From positions 95,901 to 159,900 of the forward strand of contig CAYLRU010000003.1 of the NCBI GenBank assembly GCA_964386565.1: a stretch of DNA of 64,000 nucleotides. Reading direction: 5' to 3'. The notes under the pieces are model-generated. The model searched no databases and was not told the DNA's origin. It was given only the letters and a program-made list of their open reading frames with translations. The position numbers and the translations under genes are program-made. Shown piece after piece: positions 1 to 9,112 of the stretch; within the stretch, counting starts at the first letter, position 1, and every line of letters begins with the position of its first letter. Source of the DNA: CAYLRU01 sp964386565 (lineage in GTDB: Bacteria > Desulfobacterota > Desulfobacteria > Desulfobacterales > UBA5616).

Positions 1-377
1 ATGGTCTTTAAATGAACCATGAAAAAAGGAATGGCCGATGTCATGTGCCCGATAAAATAAGGCGACGCAATATTCACCGCATGGGGTGCGATATCCTCGA
101 TCAGATCGGTGATCACTTCCGCAAGTTTTTTTTCGGGATTCGGGCTGATCACTGTATTTTTATATTTACTGGCCAGTTCCTTTAGACTGACCTCTTCGGT
201 AATGCCGACATGTTTGTTTAAGAAAGCATGCAGGCCGAAAAGGATGGGTTCCATGTATTTGAGCAGGATCGTTTTGGATGCTTCGTTTTCAGGCTTTATG
301 AATGTTCGGATGAGTGTCTGCCAGTCAGCGACCAGCTCTTTTCGTTTTGCCGGGAAGTTTTTTACTTTGGATGCCAT
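1..377 (-). CDS. PLP-dependent decarboxylase, N-terminal part (cut by window edge)
   Basis: Reading leftward from ATG at 377 gives 125 residues open to the window edge, with no stop. The N-terminus is helical and the segment ASPYFIGHMTSAIPFF (about residues 104-119) resembles the entry to the catalytic domain of group II PLP decarboxylases, especially the PanP/aspartate-1-decarboxylase-like branch (FIGHMTSALPYF in that family, from memory). The PLP lysine lies outside the window, so substrate cannot be judged; glutamate or aspartate decarboxylase activity is the family expectation. No strong Shine-Dalgarno precedes the ATG. Two small GCCTGT/ACAGGC palindromes lie 45-80 bp upstream. Confidence 0.75.
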   Translation of the reverse strand, partial: MASKVKNFPAKRKELVADWQTLIRTFIKPENEASKTILLKYMEPILFGLHAFLNKHVGITEEVSLKELASKYKNTVISPNPEKKLAEVITDLIEDIAPHAVNIASPYFIGHMTSAIPFFMVHLKT

Positions 378-420
378 TGTTTATTTCGGTTTTGTACCTG
401 TTTTTATCATTTGTGAAAAT

Positions 421-457
421 ACAGGCCTGTTTAAAATTCGCACGCCTGTTTACAGGC
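421..457. promoter_or_regulatory. Paired palindromes upstream of the decarboxylase
   Basis: ACAGGCCTGT (421-430) is a perfect 10-bp palindrome and GCCTGTTTACAGGC (444-457) is a second palindrome sharing the same ACAGGC/GCCTGT arms. They sit in the 233-bp region between the leftward decarboxylase and the rightward holin-like gene, a plausible place for an operator. No regulator can be named, and chance cannot be excluded. Confidence 0.3.
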
Positions 458-610
458 TCACCTATTTGGATACCACTATAATGTCAACAGATAATTTGTT
501 TTTTTTATGGAAAATCCGTTTACTCAAAAAGGATTTCTTGCAAAACCCCATGGGTTTATGTTTAAATTCGGGTTATATTTATTCCTAATTATCTTTGAGG
601 AGAAAACCAA

Positions 611-982
611 ATGCAAGGATTGCTTTTAAGATGGATCATCCTGACTGCCGCCATACTGCTGACCTCTCTGCTGATGGACGGTATTCATGTCAGCGGTTTC
701 TTCAGCGCCTTTTTCACCGCAGCCCTGCTGGGTATTTTAAACGCCTTTTTCAGACCGATTTTAATTATCCTGACGCTTCCCATCAACATTTTGAGCATGG
801 GACTGTTTACCTTCGTCATTAACGCAATCCTGCTCATGATGGCCTCCGGCGTCATACCCGGTTTTAATGTGGGCGGATTTTGGTCCGCAGTTTTCGGATC
901 GATGATCATCGGCCTGATGAGCTGGATTTTAAACATGTTGATCAATCAGCAGGGCCGAATCGAGTATATCCGTTTCAAATGA
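611..982 (+). CDS. Phage_holin_4_2 (YvlD-like) family membrane protein
   Basis: A 123-residue, very hydrophobic protein with about four membrane helices separated by short polar turns. The segment LLGILNAFFRPILIILTLP (about residues 38-56) is the conserved heart of PF04020 (phage holin family 4 superfamily IV, YvlD-like), whose members are chromosomal inner-membrane proteins of unknown role in spite of the holin name. A clear ribosome site, GAGGAG at 597-602, supports the ATG at 611. No lysis gene is nearby, so a housekeeping membrane role is more likely than a phage one. Confidence 0.85.
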   Translation: MQGLLLRWIILTAAILLTSLLMDGIHVSGFFSAFFTAALLGILNAFFRPILIILTLPINILSMGLFTFVINAILLMMASGVIPGFNVGGFWSAVFGSMIIGLMSWILNMLINQQGRIEYIRFK

Positions 983-1061
983 TTTGAGAATTGATCCGTG
1001 AAATCCCGCCGGATGGTGATAAACGTGCGGTCCGGTATTTTAAAAAAGAAGGGGCCGATAT

Positions 1062-1706
1062 ATGGACAAGAAATTTAAAAAATGGCTGTGGGGAAAATGG
1101 GCGGAAATATGCATGAAAAACCTGACCAAAAACGGTTTTGACGCTATTTTTGCGCCCAGTGTCAAGAAAGCCCGTTCCATCATTCTGGACCGGTTTTCCC
1201 ACTATGAGACCTATGGTGTCGGCGGATCAGATACCATTCGAAAAATCGGCATTCTGGATGAATTCAGGGCCATGGGAAAAACCGTGTATGACCACTGGCA
1301 GGAAGGACTTACACCTGAAAAAGAACTTGAAACGCGGTTGAACCAGGGCCGATGCGACTGCTTTTTCTGCAGTGCAAACGGCATTTCGCTAACCGGTGAA
1401 ATCGTCAACGTGGACGGTATGGGCAACCGCAACAATGCCATGACCTTCGGGCCGAAAAAAGTCGTTATTGTGGCGGGGATGAATAAAATGGCTGAGGATT
1501 TGCCGGCGGCCATAAAGCGGGTCCATGACATCGCGGCCCCCATGCGTGCTAAAAGCTTGGGGATGAAAACACCGTGCGCGGAAACCGGTATTTGCAGCGA
1601 CTGCCATTCACCCCAGCGAATCTGCAGAATCACCACCATTCTTCATCGCAGACCTGTTTTAACCGATATTTCCGTTGTCCTGGTAAATGAAAGTTTGGGA
1701 TTTTAA
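1062..1706 (+). CDS. LUD-domain (DUF162) lactate-utilisation-like protein
   Basis: A 214-residue soluble protein with the LUD fold: YGVGGSDTIRKIGILDEF (about residues 49-66) corresponds to the loop found in LutC/DUF162 proteins, and CAETGICSDCHSPQRIC (about 173-189) is the cysteine-rich tail seen in the stand-alone deltaproteobacterial and clostridial branch. LutB/LutC relatives take part in lactate oxidation, but this short branch has no proven reaction and no LutA/LutB partner is adjacent. ATG at 1062 follows AAGAAGGGG. The upstream holin-like gene ends 79 bp before. Confidence 0.8.
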   Translation: MDKKFKKWLWGKWAEICMKNLTKNGFDAIFAPSVKKARSIILDRFSHYETYGVGGSDTIRKIGILDEFRAMGKTVYDHWQEGLTPEKELETRLNQGRCDCFFCSANGISLTGEIVNVDGMGNRNNAMTFGPKKVVIVAGMNKMAEDLPAAIKRVHDIAAPMRAKSLGMKTPCAETGICSDCHSPQRICRITTILHRRPVLTDISVVLVNESLGF

Positions 1707-1754
1707 AGGATTTATCCAAAAGCATAATCATATTAAAGAAGGAGAAAAAATTGT

Positions 1755-2735
1755 ATGAAATACCTATTGAGAGTTCTTGTCGTATCCATCATCGGTTTTG
1801 GTATTGTTTTTTCCCGGGCGGCGATTGCTTCGGAAAAACCGAAATCAAAGGATGTGGTGGCAACGGTAAACGGTACACAAATCACTGAAAAAGAATTTAA
1901 TTTGTCCCTAAACTTTTTTGAACAACGAATGGCCAGGCAGGGCAAGGAGATCAACGACGAGCAACTTTCTGACATAAAGAAAAAAATTACGGAAAACCTT
2001 ATCGATAATGAATTGCTGTATCAGGCCGCTGAAAAAGAGAAGGTTGAAATTGATGAGGAGCAGCTTAAAGCCCAATGGTCCCGCGTGGAAGAGCGCATGA
2101 AAAATGACGCCGGGTATAAGAAAAATATTGAAAAAATGAATTTATCAACCGATGAAATGAAGCATCAGATTAAACGGCAAATGATGATCCAGAAATTTGT
2201 CACCGATAAATTCATGAACACGACCACCGTACCCCGTGACGAAATCGAGGCCTATTACGAAAGCAATAAAAAAATGTTTCATATGCCGGAGCAGGTCAGG
2301 GCCAGTCATATCCTGATAAAGGTGGAACAGGGAGCGGACGAGAAAAAAAAGGCTGAAGCGAAAAAACAGATTGAGGATATCAAGAAACAAATACAAAACG
2401 GAGCTGATTTTGCCGCTTTAGCCCAAAAGTATTCCCAATGCCCGAGCAAGTCAAACGGCGGCGACCTGGGATATTTCAGCCGCGGGAAAATGGTCAAACC
2501 CTTTGAGGACGTCGCCTTCAGGTTAAAACAGGGTGAAGTCAGCGATATTGTCACCACCATTTTCGGATATCATTTAATAAAGGTGACCGGTAAAAAGGTT
2601 GAATCAACGGTTCCCCTTGACGAGGCAAGCCCGAGGATAGCGTCATTTCTGAAACAGCGGAAAGTGCAGCAGAAGATACTCTCATTTTTACAGGCGGAAA
2701 AGGAAAAATCAAATATCACGCGTAAATATCAATAG
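1755..2735 (+). CDS. Periplasmic peptidyl-prolyl isomerase, SurA/PpiC (parvulin) type
   Basis: 326 residues. Residues 1-26 form a signal peptide (positive start, hydrophobic core, small residues near AIAS). Residues about 35-165 match the helical SurA_N chaperone domain, rich in Lys/Glu. Residues about 180-275 form a parvulin rotamase domain with the signatures RASHILIK, FAALAQKYSQCPS, GGDLGYFSRGKMVKPFEDVAF and IFGYHLIKVTGKK. The protein should help fold outer-membrane or secreted proteins in the periplasm. AAGGAG at 1739-1744 precedes the ATG. It stands apart from surA's usual lptD or ksgA neighbours, so it is named by domain only. Confidence 0.9.
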   Translation: MKYLLRVLVVSIIGFGIVFSRAAIASEKPKSKDVVATVNGTQITEKEFNLSLNFFEQRMARQGKEINDEQLSDIKKKITENLIDNELLYQAAEKEKVEIDEEQLKAQWSRVEERMKNDAGYKKNIEKMNLSTDEMKHQIKRQMMIQKFVTDKFMNTTTVPRDEIEAYYESNKKMFHMPEQVRASHILIKVEQGADEKKKAEAKKQIEDIKKQIQNGADFAALAQKYSQCPSKSNGGDLGYFSRGKMVKPFEDVAFRLKQGEVSDIVTTIFGYHLIKVTGKKVESTVPLDEASPRIASFLKQRKVQQKILSFLQAEKEKSNITRKYQ

Positions 2736-2774
2736 GCGCCGATCATATTTCAAACTCTCAACACCGAGGTGCTT

Positions 2775-4604
2775 ATGGAGAGGAAAGACCACTCCCAGAG
2801 CCTGACGGCCGTTTTAAATGCCATGGAAGACGGCATTTATATCGTCAACAACCAATATACCATTGAATTCATGAATAAGGCAATGGTGGATGACTTTGGC
2901 GAAGGTGTGGGCAGGAAGTGCTATGAAGTCATCGGAAAACAGGATGGGGTATGTTCCTGGTGCATGGCGGATGATGTTTTTAAAAAAGAGAAAACGCTCC
3001 ACAGGGAATATTATATCCCGTCGGCAAACAAAACATATAACATCATCGAAGTGCCCATTCGAAATCTTAACGGGTCCACATCCAAACTGAGCCTGTTCCG
3101 GGACATGACCGAAAGCAAGGAAAAAGAGACAAGATTAAGGGAGACCGAGCAGGACTACGAAAGATTGTTTGAACATGTCGGGTCCGGTGTTTATATCAGC
3201 AGTAAGGAGGGAAAATTCATTAACGTTAACCAGGCATTGGTGGACATGCTGGGATACGACAGCAAAGAAGACCTTCTTAAAATAGACCTTTCAAAGGATT
3301 TATACGTAAGACCGGAAGACCGGACCAGGTTTATGCAACTGATTGAAAAAGAGGGCCGTGTCATCGATTACGAGGTTAATTTTAAGCGGAAGGACGGCAC
3401 CACGATTCCGGTCTTGCTGACCAGCCATGTCCGGTATGACCCTGACGGCAATGTGGTGGGATACGAAGGCATCAACGTGGATTTGTCCCATCGGAAACAG
3501 ATGGAAAAGGAATTAAAATCCGCCCATAATTTTTTAAACAATATCATCCAGAATTCTCCCAACGCCGTTATGGCAGGCGATCTAAACGGTAAAATGATCC
3601 TTTGGAACAGGGGCGCGGAAAAACTACTCGGATACAGTGCCGATGAGGTCATCGGTAAAATGGATATCAACCAGGTTTATCCGCCGGGCATTGCAAAACA
3701 GGTCATGCGGATGATGCGAAGCTCCCAATACGGCGATCCCGGTGAGTTGAAGCATTATCCTATTATGTTTCAGCATAAAAACGGGGACGTCATTGAAGGC
3801 AATATTTCCGCATCCATTATTTACGATGAAAACGGAAAAGAAATGGCATCGGTGAGTATTTTTGTGGATTTGAGGGAACGCCTTGCCATGGAACGGATGC
3901 TGAACCAGACCCAGCAACAACTGCTCCAATCCGAAAAACTGGCCGCTATGGGACGGTTGACGTCACAAATCGCCCACGAGATTAACAACCCTCTTTATGG
4001 TATCATGAACACGCTTGAACTGATGAAAACGGAGATCCCGCCGGACAACCGTCGAAGAAAGTTGCTGGACATGTCCCTGTCCGAAACCGTGCGTCTGGCG
4101 GACATGCTGAAAAAAATGCTGTCTTTTTCCAAACCGGATCAGGAAGAGCGTGCCTGGGTGGATATCAATGTGCTGGTTGATGAAATCCTGTTGCTTTATG
4201 AAAAGCAACTCTTTGAAAACACCATTAAGCTGTCGAAGTCTTTTGCTGCGGAACCCAAACCGGTGTATGCGTCAAAGAATCAGCTCAGGCAGGTGTTTCT
4301 TAACATGATATCAAACGCCAAAGACGCCATGCCCGACGGTGGCACATTAACCGTGAAAACCGAGGCGGACGACCATGCTGTCAGGGTCATTTTTTCCGAT
4401 ACCGGCATCGGCATCAAAAAAGAGAACTTAAATAAAATCTTTGATGCGTTTTACACCACCAAGGAAAGTGTGAAGGGCGTCGGATTGGGTCTATCCGTGT
4501 GTTACGGATTCATTCAGGACCATGGCGGGGATATCAAGGTAGAAAGTAAACCCGGGGCCGGAACAACCTTTACCATCATACTCCCCACTCAGAAAAAGGA
4601 CTGA
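2775..4604 (+). CDS. PAS-PAS-PAS sensor histidine kinase
   Basis: 609 residues with no membrane segment, so a cytoplasmic sensor. Three PAS domains span about residues 10-120, 130-240 and 250-370. A HisKA dimerisation helix with LTSQIAHEINNPLYG carries the phospho-accepting histidine near residue 399. The HATPase domain shows the N box (NMISNAKDAMPDGG), G1 (DTGIGI) and G2 (GVGLGLSV). PAS1 holds a CxxC motif (GVCSWC), which might make it redox- or metal-responsive; that is inference. No response regulator is adjacent. A GTG at 2769 is an alternative start; ATG 2775 has GAGGT just upstream. Confidence 0.9.
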   Translation: MERKDHSQSLTAVLNAMEDGIYIVNNQYTIEFMNKAMVDDFGEGVGRKCYEVIGKQDGVCSWCMADDVFKKEKTLHREYYIPSANKTYNIIEVPIRNLNGSTSKLSLFRDMTESKEKETRLRETEQDYERLFEHVGSGVYISSKEGKFINVNQALVDMLGYDSKEDLLKIDLSKDLYVRPEDRTRFMQLIEKEGRVIDYEVNFKRKDGTTIPVLLTSHVRYDPDGNVVGYEGINVDLSHRKQMEKELKSAHNFLNNIIQNSPNAVMAGDLNGKMILWNRGAEKLLGYSADEVIGKMDINQVYPPGIAKQVMRMMRSSQYGDPGELKHYPIMFQHKNGDVIEGNISASIIYDENGKEMASVSIFVDLRERLAMERMLNQTQQQLLQSEKLAAMGRLTSQIAHEINNPLYGIMNTLELMKTEIPPDNRRRKLLDMSLSETVRLADMLKKMLSFSKPDQEERAWVDINVLVDEILLLYEKQLFENTIKLSKSFAAEPKPVYASKNQLRQVFLNMISNAKDAMPDGGTLTVKTEADDHAVRVIFSDTGIGIKKENLNKIFDAFYTTKESVKGVGLGLSVCYGFIQDHGGDIKVESKPGAGTTFTIILPTQKKD

Positions 4605-4778
4605 TTCCCGGGCATTCCCGCGGCCCTGACTGCCGGTGGAAAAACGGCAAACCCTATAAGCCGTATAAAATGATTTGATCTCTTTATTCGTTGCTTGTAT
4701 AAAAGGGAGCATGAATTGATATTCGGATTGTTTCGAATAAGAATGTTTATCATGAAATGAAAGGAAGATAACAAGATC

Positions 4779-5660
4779 GTGCGCAACTTAATTCGAGGCC
4801 CGGTGTGTGGTGTCCTGTCATTGGGCCTTATCATTGCCAATACACTCTTTTGGGCTACCCAGTTGTTCTTCATAACCGTTCTTAAAATGGTGATCCCCGT
4901 TAATGGTTTCAGAAATTTCTGCAGCCGGGTTATAAACGGCATTGCCACCCGGTGGGTCGGCATCAACGTTGCCATCCAGAAATTAACCATGACCACCCAG
5001 TGGGAGATCAAGGGGATTGAATCCTTTAATCCAAAAAGCTGGTACCTGATCATTGCCAACCATCAAAGCTGGGTTGATATTTTTGTTCTCCAGCGAATTT
5101 TTCATAAGAAACTCCCCTTCCTGAAATTTTTCGTAAAAAAGGAACTTATATGGTTTCCCATAATGGGTCAGGCATGGTGGGCCCTTGATTTTCCATTTAT
5201 GAAGCGATATTCAAAAAAATTCCTGGAAAAGTATCCCCACCTGCGGGGCAGGGATATTGAAATCACGCGCAAGGCCTGTGAAAAATTCAAAAAAATACCG
5301 GTGTCCATCATGAATTTTGTCGAGGGAACGCGCTTTACACCCCAAAAACGCGAACGGCAGCAGTCTCCTTACACAAACCTGTTGAGGCCCAAGGCCGGCG
5401 GCATCTCATACGTTCTGATGACAATGGGTGAAAAGCTCAATAAAATACTGGACGTCACCATTATGTATCCCGACGGTCCCACCGGGTTCTGGTCATTTTT
5501 GTGCGGCAGGGTCGGGACCATCAAAATTCTGGTAAACGCAATACCGGTGCCCAAGGACCTTGTTGGGGATTATCTTCAAGACGAGAACTTTAAAATTAAA
5601 ATTCAAAACTGGCTGAATTCGCTCTGGCTGGAAAAAGACGGTGTTATGAATGCGGGATGA
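4779..5660 (+). CDS. Lysophospholipid acyltransferase (PlsC family, YihG-like)
   Basis: 293 residues beginning at GTG with AAGGAAG ten bases upstream. The two hallmark boxes of glycerolipid acyltransferases are present: NHQSWVD (about residues 92-98, the NHx4D catalytic pair) and VEGTRFT (about 180-186, substrate-phosphate binding). A hydrophobic N-terminal segment (about 8-40) should anchor it to the inner membrane. It probably transfers an acyl chain to a lysophospholipid such as 1-acylglycerol-3-phosphate; the WFPIMGQAWWALDFPFMKR region is closer to the YihG/LPLAT branch than to canonical PlsC, so the exact acceptor is uncertain. Confidence 0.88.
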   Translation: MRNLIRGPVCGVLSLGLIIANTLFWATQLFFITVLKMVIPVNGFRNFCSRVINGIATRWVGINVAIQKLTMTTQWEIKGIESFNPKSWYLIIANHQSWVDIFVLQRIFHKKLPFLKFFVKKELIWFPIMGQAWWALDFPFMKRYSKKFLEKYPHLRGRDIEITRKACEKFKKIPVSIMNFVEGTRFTPQKRERQQSPYTNLLRPKAGGISYVLMTMGEKLNKILDVTIMYPDGPTGFWSFLCGRVGTIKILVNAIPVPKDLVGDYLQDENFKIKIQNWLNSLWLEKDGVMNAG

Positions 5661-5928
5661 AATTATCCCGATCCGGAAGAAGGTTAACATCTCTTACAGG
5701 TCCGGCTAAAGTATTACCGGTAAGTTTTAAGGGAAAAAAAGTCCGGGACTGGAGCGACTACTGAATCAGTGCATCCAATTATATTTAGGAATTATAGTTA
5801 TTATAGTTTTTTTATTTATTGTTTTCGAACCCTTCCTCTTTTTTTATCCCGGCACCGGATATTTGTAAAATATTTATTTTCTGTATTGATAATTATAACA
5901 ATAAGATAGAATATATTTAACATGAAAC

Positions 5929-5962
5929 GGCCCTTAGCAGCCCCCGTAAGGGTCATTTTTTT
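5929..5962 (+). terminator. Rho-independent terminator
   Basis: An 8-bp stem, GGCCCTTA with TAAGGGTC (one G-T pair), encloses a 10-base loop and is followed by seven T. It lies in the 363-bp AT-rich stretch after the acyltransferase gene and just before a promoter-like sequence; the rest of that stretch shows nothing recognisable. Confidence 0.6.
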
Positions 5963-5963
5963 G

Positions 5964-5992
5964 TTGACATTTTAAAATCTATAATTCATAAA
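5964..5992 (+). promoter_or_regulatory. Possible sigma-70 promoter for the HTH-receiver gene
   Basis: A perfect TTGACA (5964-5969) is followed after 17 bases by CATAAA (5987-5992, four of six -10 positions). It lies 30-60 bp before the ATG at 6024, immediately after the terminator, as expected for a new transcription unit. The region is AT-rich, so chance matches are common. Confidence 0.4.
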
Positions 5993-6023
5993 ATAATTAA
6001 AATTAATAAATCGGAGGTGCGTT

Positions 6024-6593
6024 ATGGATAAGGTCATGACCGTCTATGAAGCCAGCAAGTACTGCAACGTATCATCCAAGACCATCATCAACTGGGTGGA
6101 ATCCGGCCATATCAAGGCGTATAAGACCGTTGGGGGGCATCGCCGCATCAACAAGTCCGACTTGATCGCGTTTATGGAAAAACAGGGAATTCCTGTTCCC
6201 GAAGCCGATGAAAAATCCGATCGAAAAAAAATCCTGGTTGTGGATGACGACCCGATTATCGTCGAAACCATTGTGCAGGCCTTGGAAGAAGATGAACACG
6301 GCTATGAGGTTATCTCCGCCTCCGACGGCTTCGAAGCCGGCCTCCAGGTGAGACATTTTGTACCGGATCTGCTGATCCTGGATATCATGATGCCGGATAT
6401 CAAAGGGTTTGAAGTCTGCCAGACCATCAAATCCAACCCGAAAACAAAACACATTAAAATTGTCGTTCTATCGGCATACCTGGACGATGAGAAATTTAAA
6501 AAAATGAAGGAGCATGGAGCGGATATCTGCTTTTCAAAACCATTGCCACTGCCCCAGTTGAAAGAAGAGGTGGCCCGTCTATTAGGGGTTTGA
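6024..6593 (+). CDS. MerR/excisionase-type HTH fused to a response-regulator receiver
   Basis: 189 residues. Residues 1-55 are a MerR-like winged helix (TVYEASKYCNVSSKTIINWV, then GGHRRI at 38-43), the form used in DNA-binding proteins of the BldC/excisionase kind. Residues 69-189 are a receiver: acidic pair D74-D75, phospho-acceptor D120 (LLILDIMMPD), lysine K172 (CFSKP). The order is inverted from the usual receiver-then-DNA-binding layout. CGGAGGTG precedes the ATG. It sits 56 bp before a MetF-like gene, so control of the one-carbon locus is possible but unproven. No kinase is adjacent; the PAS kinase at 2775 is the nearest orphan. Confidence 0.85.
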   Translation: MDKVMTVYEASKYCNVSSKTIINWVESGHIKAYKTVGGHRRINKSDLIAFMEKQGIPVPEADEKSDRKKILVVDDDPIIVETIVQALEEDEHGYEVISASDGFEAGLQVRHFVPDLLILDIMMPDIKGFEVCQTIKSNPKTKHIKIVVLSAYLDDEKFKKMKEHGADICFSKPLPLPQLKEEVARLLGV

Positions 6594-6649
6594 GAAATTG
6601 GTTGGACAATTAAATTGTGATACTGCCGAACAATTAAAAGGGGGTAATC

Positions 6650-7525
6650 ATGAAATTAAGTGATGCATTGGAAAAAAAGGGATTTATCGTTACCTCTGAA
6701 ATTCAGGCTCCCATGGACGACCAGGTCGACTCCGTAGTGGACGATTTAAAAACCATCCGCGGCAGAGTGGATGGCTTTTCCGTATCTGAAATAGAAGTGG
6801 AAGGGATGGTCGGCGATTCCATAAAAACCTGTGAGTATTTAAAACAAAACCGTTTTGAGGCCATATATCAGACCACAACGCGGGATAAGGATCGCCTGGC
6901 GCTTCAAAAAGATCTGATCTCCGCATATGATGCCGGGGTTGAAAATCTTCTGGTGTTTACGGAAGACTACCGCATCACCGGGGACAGCCTCCAGGAGATG
7001 ATGTTTTTCCATGTGGATTCGGGAAAACTTTCGTCGGTTCTGGAACACTTAAAAAACGGTCATACCGTGGATGGAAAAGAACTTGAAACCAGGCCGGAAT
7101 TTCTCCTGGGATCGGGTGTGGAATCGTCATGGGGTAAAAATGTTCCGGACCTTGAATTAAAGGAAATGGAGACCATGACCGAGATGGGAGCGGGGTTTTT
7201 CCTGAGTACGCCTGTTTTTGACACGGCCCAGTTTGAGAAATACATGAAGCAGGTCAAAACCTTCGGCATACCGGTTATCGCGGAAGTAATGATCTTAAGG
7301 ACGGCAGGTATGGGAAGATTTTTAAACCGCCATTTAAAATCCAACCTGGTGCCGGAATGGATCATTCAAAAACTGGCCAGGGCCAAAGACAAGCAAAAAG
7401 CCAGCATTGAGCTCTTCGCCGACATTGTGTCGGAACTCAAACACCTCTGCCAGGGAATTCATATCATCTCCATGGGCGGAGAAGAAAAACTCAAGTATTA
7501 TTTTGATGCGGCAAAACTGAAATAA
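6650..7525 (+). CDS. MetF-like methylenetetrahydrofolate reductase paralogue
   Basis: 291 residues of the MTHFR TIM-barrel family. The N-terminal half follows MetF patterns (FIVTSEIQAP, VDGFSVSEIE, then TTRDKDRLALQKDLISAYDAGVENLLVF in pieces around residues 76-103), the last being the region that binds FAD and folate in MetF. It is more divergent than the MetF at 14699: the TGD element of the canonical flavin loop reads FTEDYR. AAAGGGGG precedes the ATG. It may be a MetF-like subunit with altered cofactor use, or a methyl-transfer helper. The gap to the next gene (285 bp) suggests it is not in the same transcript. Confidence 0.75.
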   Translation: MKLSDALEKKGFIVTSEIQAPMDDQVDSVVDDLKTIRGRVDGFSVSEIEVEGMVGDSIKTCEYLKQNRFEAIYQTTTRDKDRLALQKDLISAYDAGVENLLVFTEDYRITGDSLQEMMFFHVDSGKLSSVLEHLKNGHTVDGKELETRPEFLLGSGVESSWGKNVPDLELKEMETMTEMGAGFFLSTPVFDTAQFEKYMKQVKTFGIPVIAEVMILRTAGMGRFLNRHLKSNLVPEWIIQKLARAKDKQKASIELFADIVSELKHLCQGIHIISMGGEEKLKYYFDAAKLK

Positions 7526-7810
7526 TTCAGGGGACGGGCAGTTTTTTATACCGAAATAGCGGGTATAATATAAAAACACCCCGACACATGAAATAATTAC
7601 ACCGTTTATTCGCTTTTATTCAAGGGTCGTATAATTAAACCGGTCTTGTTTTTGCAGTACAGCGTCTGACGGGGGTCAATTCTCTTCTTCCGTATCTCGA
7701 CCTTGAAGTCCCCCTTAACATATTTAATGCCACCGGGATTTCGGGCCTGTTTTCCACCCCAATGGTTCGGGGTACAGCCATGTAATTCCCTATTTACAGG
7801 AGACATGTCT

Positions 7811-9097
7811 ATGAAACCTTCCATTGAACTGGATGATTTCAAGTGCGACTTGAAAGAAATCATCGAAGAAAACGTCCCCCAAGCCAACCTGGATTTGTGT
7901 CTGACATGTGGTACATGTGCCGGCGGATGTCCGGCCACCGAGCTGATGGACATGGATCCCCGGAAGTTTTTGCGAATGATCCTTCTGGGAATGGACGATG
8001 AGGTAATGAAAAGCAACTGGACCTGGGTGTGCACCATGTGCGCCAGGTGCATGCATGTATGCCCCATGAAAATCAATATTCCCAAAATGATATACAATAT
8101 CCGTACGAAATGGCCCAGAGAGAAGCGGCCCAAGGGCATTTTAGGCTCCTGCGACCAGCATATAAGGACCGGAAACGCCATGGGTGTGCCCAAGGAAGAC
8201 TTTATCTGGACGGTTGAAGACGTTGCGGAAGAAATCCGGGATACCGACCAACGGTTCAAGGATCTCAAGGTCACCGTGGATAGACCGGGCACCCATATCG
8301 CCCTGAATCAGAATTCCCGGGAACCGGTGACCGAGCCGGATGAACTGGGGCCACTGTGGAAAATTCTTCATATTGTCGGGGCGGACTGGACATATCCTTC
8401 GGTGATGTGGGCCGGGGAAAACTACTGCATGTTTTTGGGAGACAACGAGGGGTGGCGATACATCCTGGAAGAATTCGTCAACCATATCGACAACACCCTG
8501 GGCAGTGAACTGGTGGTGAACACCGAATGCGGGCATTCCCACTTTGCCATCTGGGAGGGGCTCCAGAAATTCAACATTCCCCATAAATTCGAATACAAAA
8601 GCATCATGGAATTGTATGCCCAGTGGATTCGGGAAGGAAAACTGCCCGTTTCGTCGGACTGGAACAAGGATTTGAAAATCAAATTCACCCTCCAGGACCC
8701 CTGCAATATCGTCCGCAAATCTTTCGGCGACAGCATGGCGGAAGACTTGCGATTTGTTTTAAAAAGCGTGGTGGGCGAAGAAAACGTCGTGGAGATGATT
8801 CCCAACCGGTCCAATAATTTTTGCTGCGGCGGCGGCGGTGGGGCCCTTCAGGCGGGATTTCCCGAAGAAAGAAAGGCATACGGAAAGGTCAAATTTGATC
8901 AGGTCATGGCAACAGGTGCCAAATATGTCGTGGTGCCCTGCCACAATTGCCATTCTCAAATTATAGACATGGGAAAAATCTACGGAGGGAATTACCACGT
9001 GGTCCATTACTGGACAATCATCTGTCTGGCACTGGGCGTTCTGGGAGAAAATGAAAGGGAATATCTCGGTCCGGATTTAAAGGATTTCGGGCTCTAA
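7811..9097 (+). CDS. HdrC-HdrB-like iron-sulfur protein (fused 4Fe-4S dicluster plus CCG domain)
   Basis: 428 residues. Two ferredoxin-type motifs, CLTCGTCAGGCP (about 30-41) and CTMCARCMHVCP (about 74-85), form an HdrC-like part. The C-terminal part is HdrB-like: one complete CCG domain with DPCNIV (about 297), NFCCGGGGG (about 336) and PCHNCH (about 375). The first CCG repeat is degenerate (only TECGHSH remains), so probably one non-cubane cluster site is kept. Start ATG 7811 has AGGAG eight bases upstream; ATG 7805 is possible. It lies 15 bp before the HdrA gene and would pass electrons between HdrA and the MetV/MetF module. Confidence 0.85.
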   Translation: MKPSIELDDFKCDLKEIIEENVPQANLDLCLTCGTCAGGCPATELMDMDPRKFLRMILLGMDDEVMKSNWTWVCTMCARCMHVCPMKINIPKMIYNIRTKWPREKRPKGILGSCDQHIRTGNAMGVPKEDFIWTVEDVAEEIRDTDQRFKDLKVTVDRPGTHIALNQNSREPVTEPDELGPLWKILHIVGADWTYPSVMWAGENYCMFLGDNEGWRYILEEFVNHIDNTLGSELVVNTECGHSHFAIWEGLQKFNIPHKFEYKSIMELYAQWIREGKLPVSSDWNKDLKIKFTLQDPCNIVRKSFGDSMAEDLRFVLKSVVGEENVVEMIPNRSNNFCCGGGGGALQAGFPEERKAYGKVKFDQVMATGAKYVVVPCHNCHSQIIDMGKIYGGNYHVVHYWTIICLALGVLGENEREYLGPDLKDFGL

Positions 9098-9112
9098 AAG
9101 GAGGATATCACG

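Noticed and set aside
109..588. 159-residue plus-strand ORF at the left end
   Set aside because: It is antisense to the truncated PLP decarboxylase, whose family motif is clear, and has low-complexity hydrophobic composition.
611..982. Prophage holin
   Set aside because: No lysin, capsid, integrase or att-like sequence nearby; the family is mostly chromosomal.
7541..7569. TATAAT at 7564-7569 as a promoter for the Hdr operon
   Set aside because: No -35-like hexamer at 16-18 bp, and the box lies within a small inverted repeat (TATACC with GGTATA).
7606..8292. 228-residue minus-strand ORF starting within the HdrCB gene
   Set aside because: Most of it is antisense to the well-supported HdrCB-like gene and shows no domain; its last 60 residues look protein-like but have no start of their own.
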